Of a DNA stretch of 33,601 nucleotides, positions 33,568 through 33,601 are shown one piece after another. Numbering within the stretch: position 1 is the first letter of the stretch; each line of letters begins with the position of its first letter. The translations under genes and the position numbers were made by a program. This DNA comes from Proteiniphilum sp. (GTDB lineage: Bacteria; Bacteroidota; Bacteroidia; Bacteroidales; Dysgonomonadaceae), in assembly GCA_015478855.1 (NCBI GenBank), contig JADMKJ010000225.1, positions 22,531 through 56,131 on the forward strand, read 5' to 3'. The notes below the pieces were generated by a model. That model was not told the origin of the DNA, ran no database searches, and saw only the letters and a program-made list of their open reading frames with translations.

Positions 33568-33601
33568 GTTAAATCCAAAGGAAAGCAGTACCTTAGTGTA
33601 G

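Overview
The window looks like chromosomal core sequence from a Bacteroidales bacterium, most likely near Dysgonomonadaceae/Porphyromonadaceae. This is a judgement from the protein families and their style, not a database match. Supporting points are the repeated TAnnTTTG -7 promoter elements, weak or absent Shine-Dalgarno sequences, many envelope proteins with lipoprotein or Sec signals, Bacteroidetes-type families (DUF4831, SPOR lipoprotein, Lnb/DUF4105, short AMP nucleosidase, SecA of about 1100 residues) and a type B L31. No insertion sequence, prophage, CRISPR array, rRNA or tRNA was seen.

Layout. 1-5.0 kb: SPOR lipoprotein, PhnP-like metallo-beta-lactamase hydrolase, a secreted low-complexity aromatic/Ser-Arg protein, and a FadL/OmpP1-type outer-membrane barrel. 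5.0-8.9 kb: panB ending in a tandem TTAATRRG repeat, a small HsdR-N-like PD-(D/E)XK protein divergent from AMP nucleosidase and holA, then a convergent lipoprotein glutathione peroxidase. 8.9-9.8 kb: a gene-poor AT-rich stretch with two dyad structures and a set of TTTGTAA sites (two of them inside perfect palindromes) leading into an XRE-type regulator. 10.4-14.1 kb: pyrK-pyrD, asnA, ung. 14.1-16.4 kb: an isolated sufB, then a YceI protein. 16.5-19.5 kb (minus strand): pheS followed by two envelope proteins of unknown function. 19.6-23.9 kb: tilS, a 45-codon membrane microprotein candidate, serS with a hairpin across its promoter, and convergent cinA.

24-26 kb holds a cation-chloride-cotransporter-like permease broken by an internal, frame-changing deletion. 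26-27 kb has rpmE (type B) with a clear terminator and a periplasmic nitroreductase-like protein. The last 6 kb hold an Lnb-like lipoprotein N-acyltransferase, an alkaline-phosphatase-fold protein that appears to have lost nearly all its metal ligands, and secA, which suggests an export and lipoprotein-maturation neighbourhood.

Most genes are housekeeping functions (pyrimidine, asparagine and pantothenate synthesis, aminoacylation, tRNA modification, DNA replication and repair, Fe-S assembly, secretion). The points most worth a second look are the degenerate phosphatase next to lnb and secA, the broken permease, the operator-like sites upstream of the XRE gene, the PW-repeat protein, the lone sufB, and the structured serS leader.
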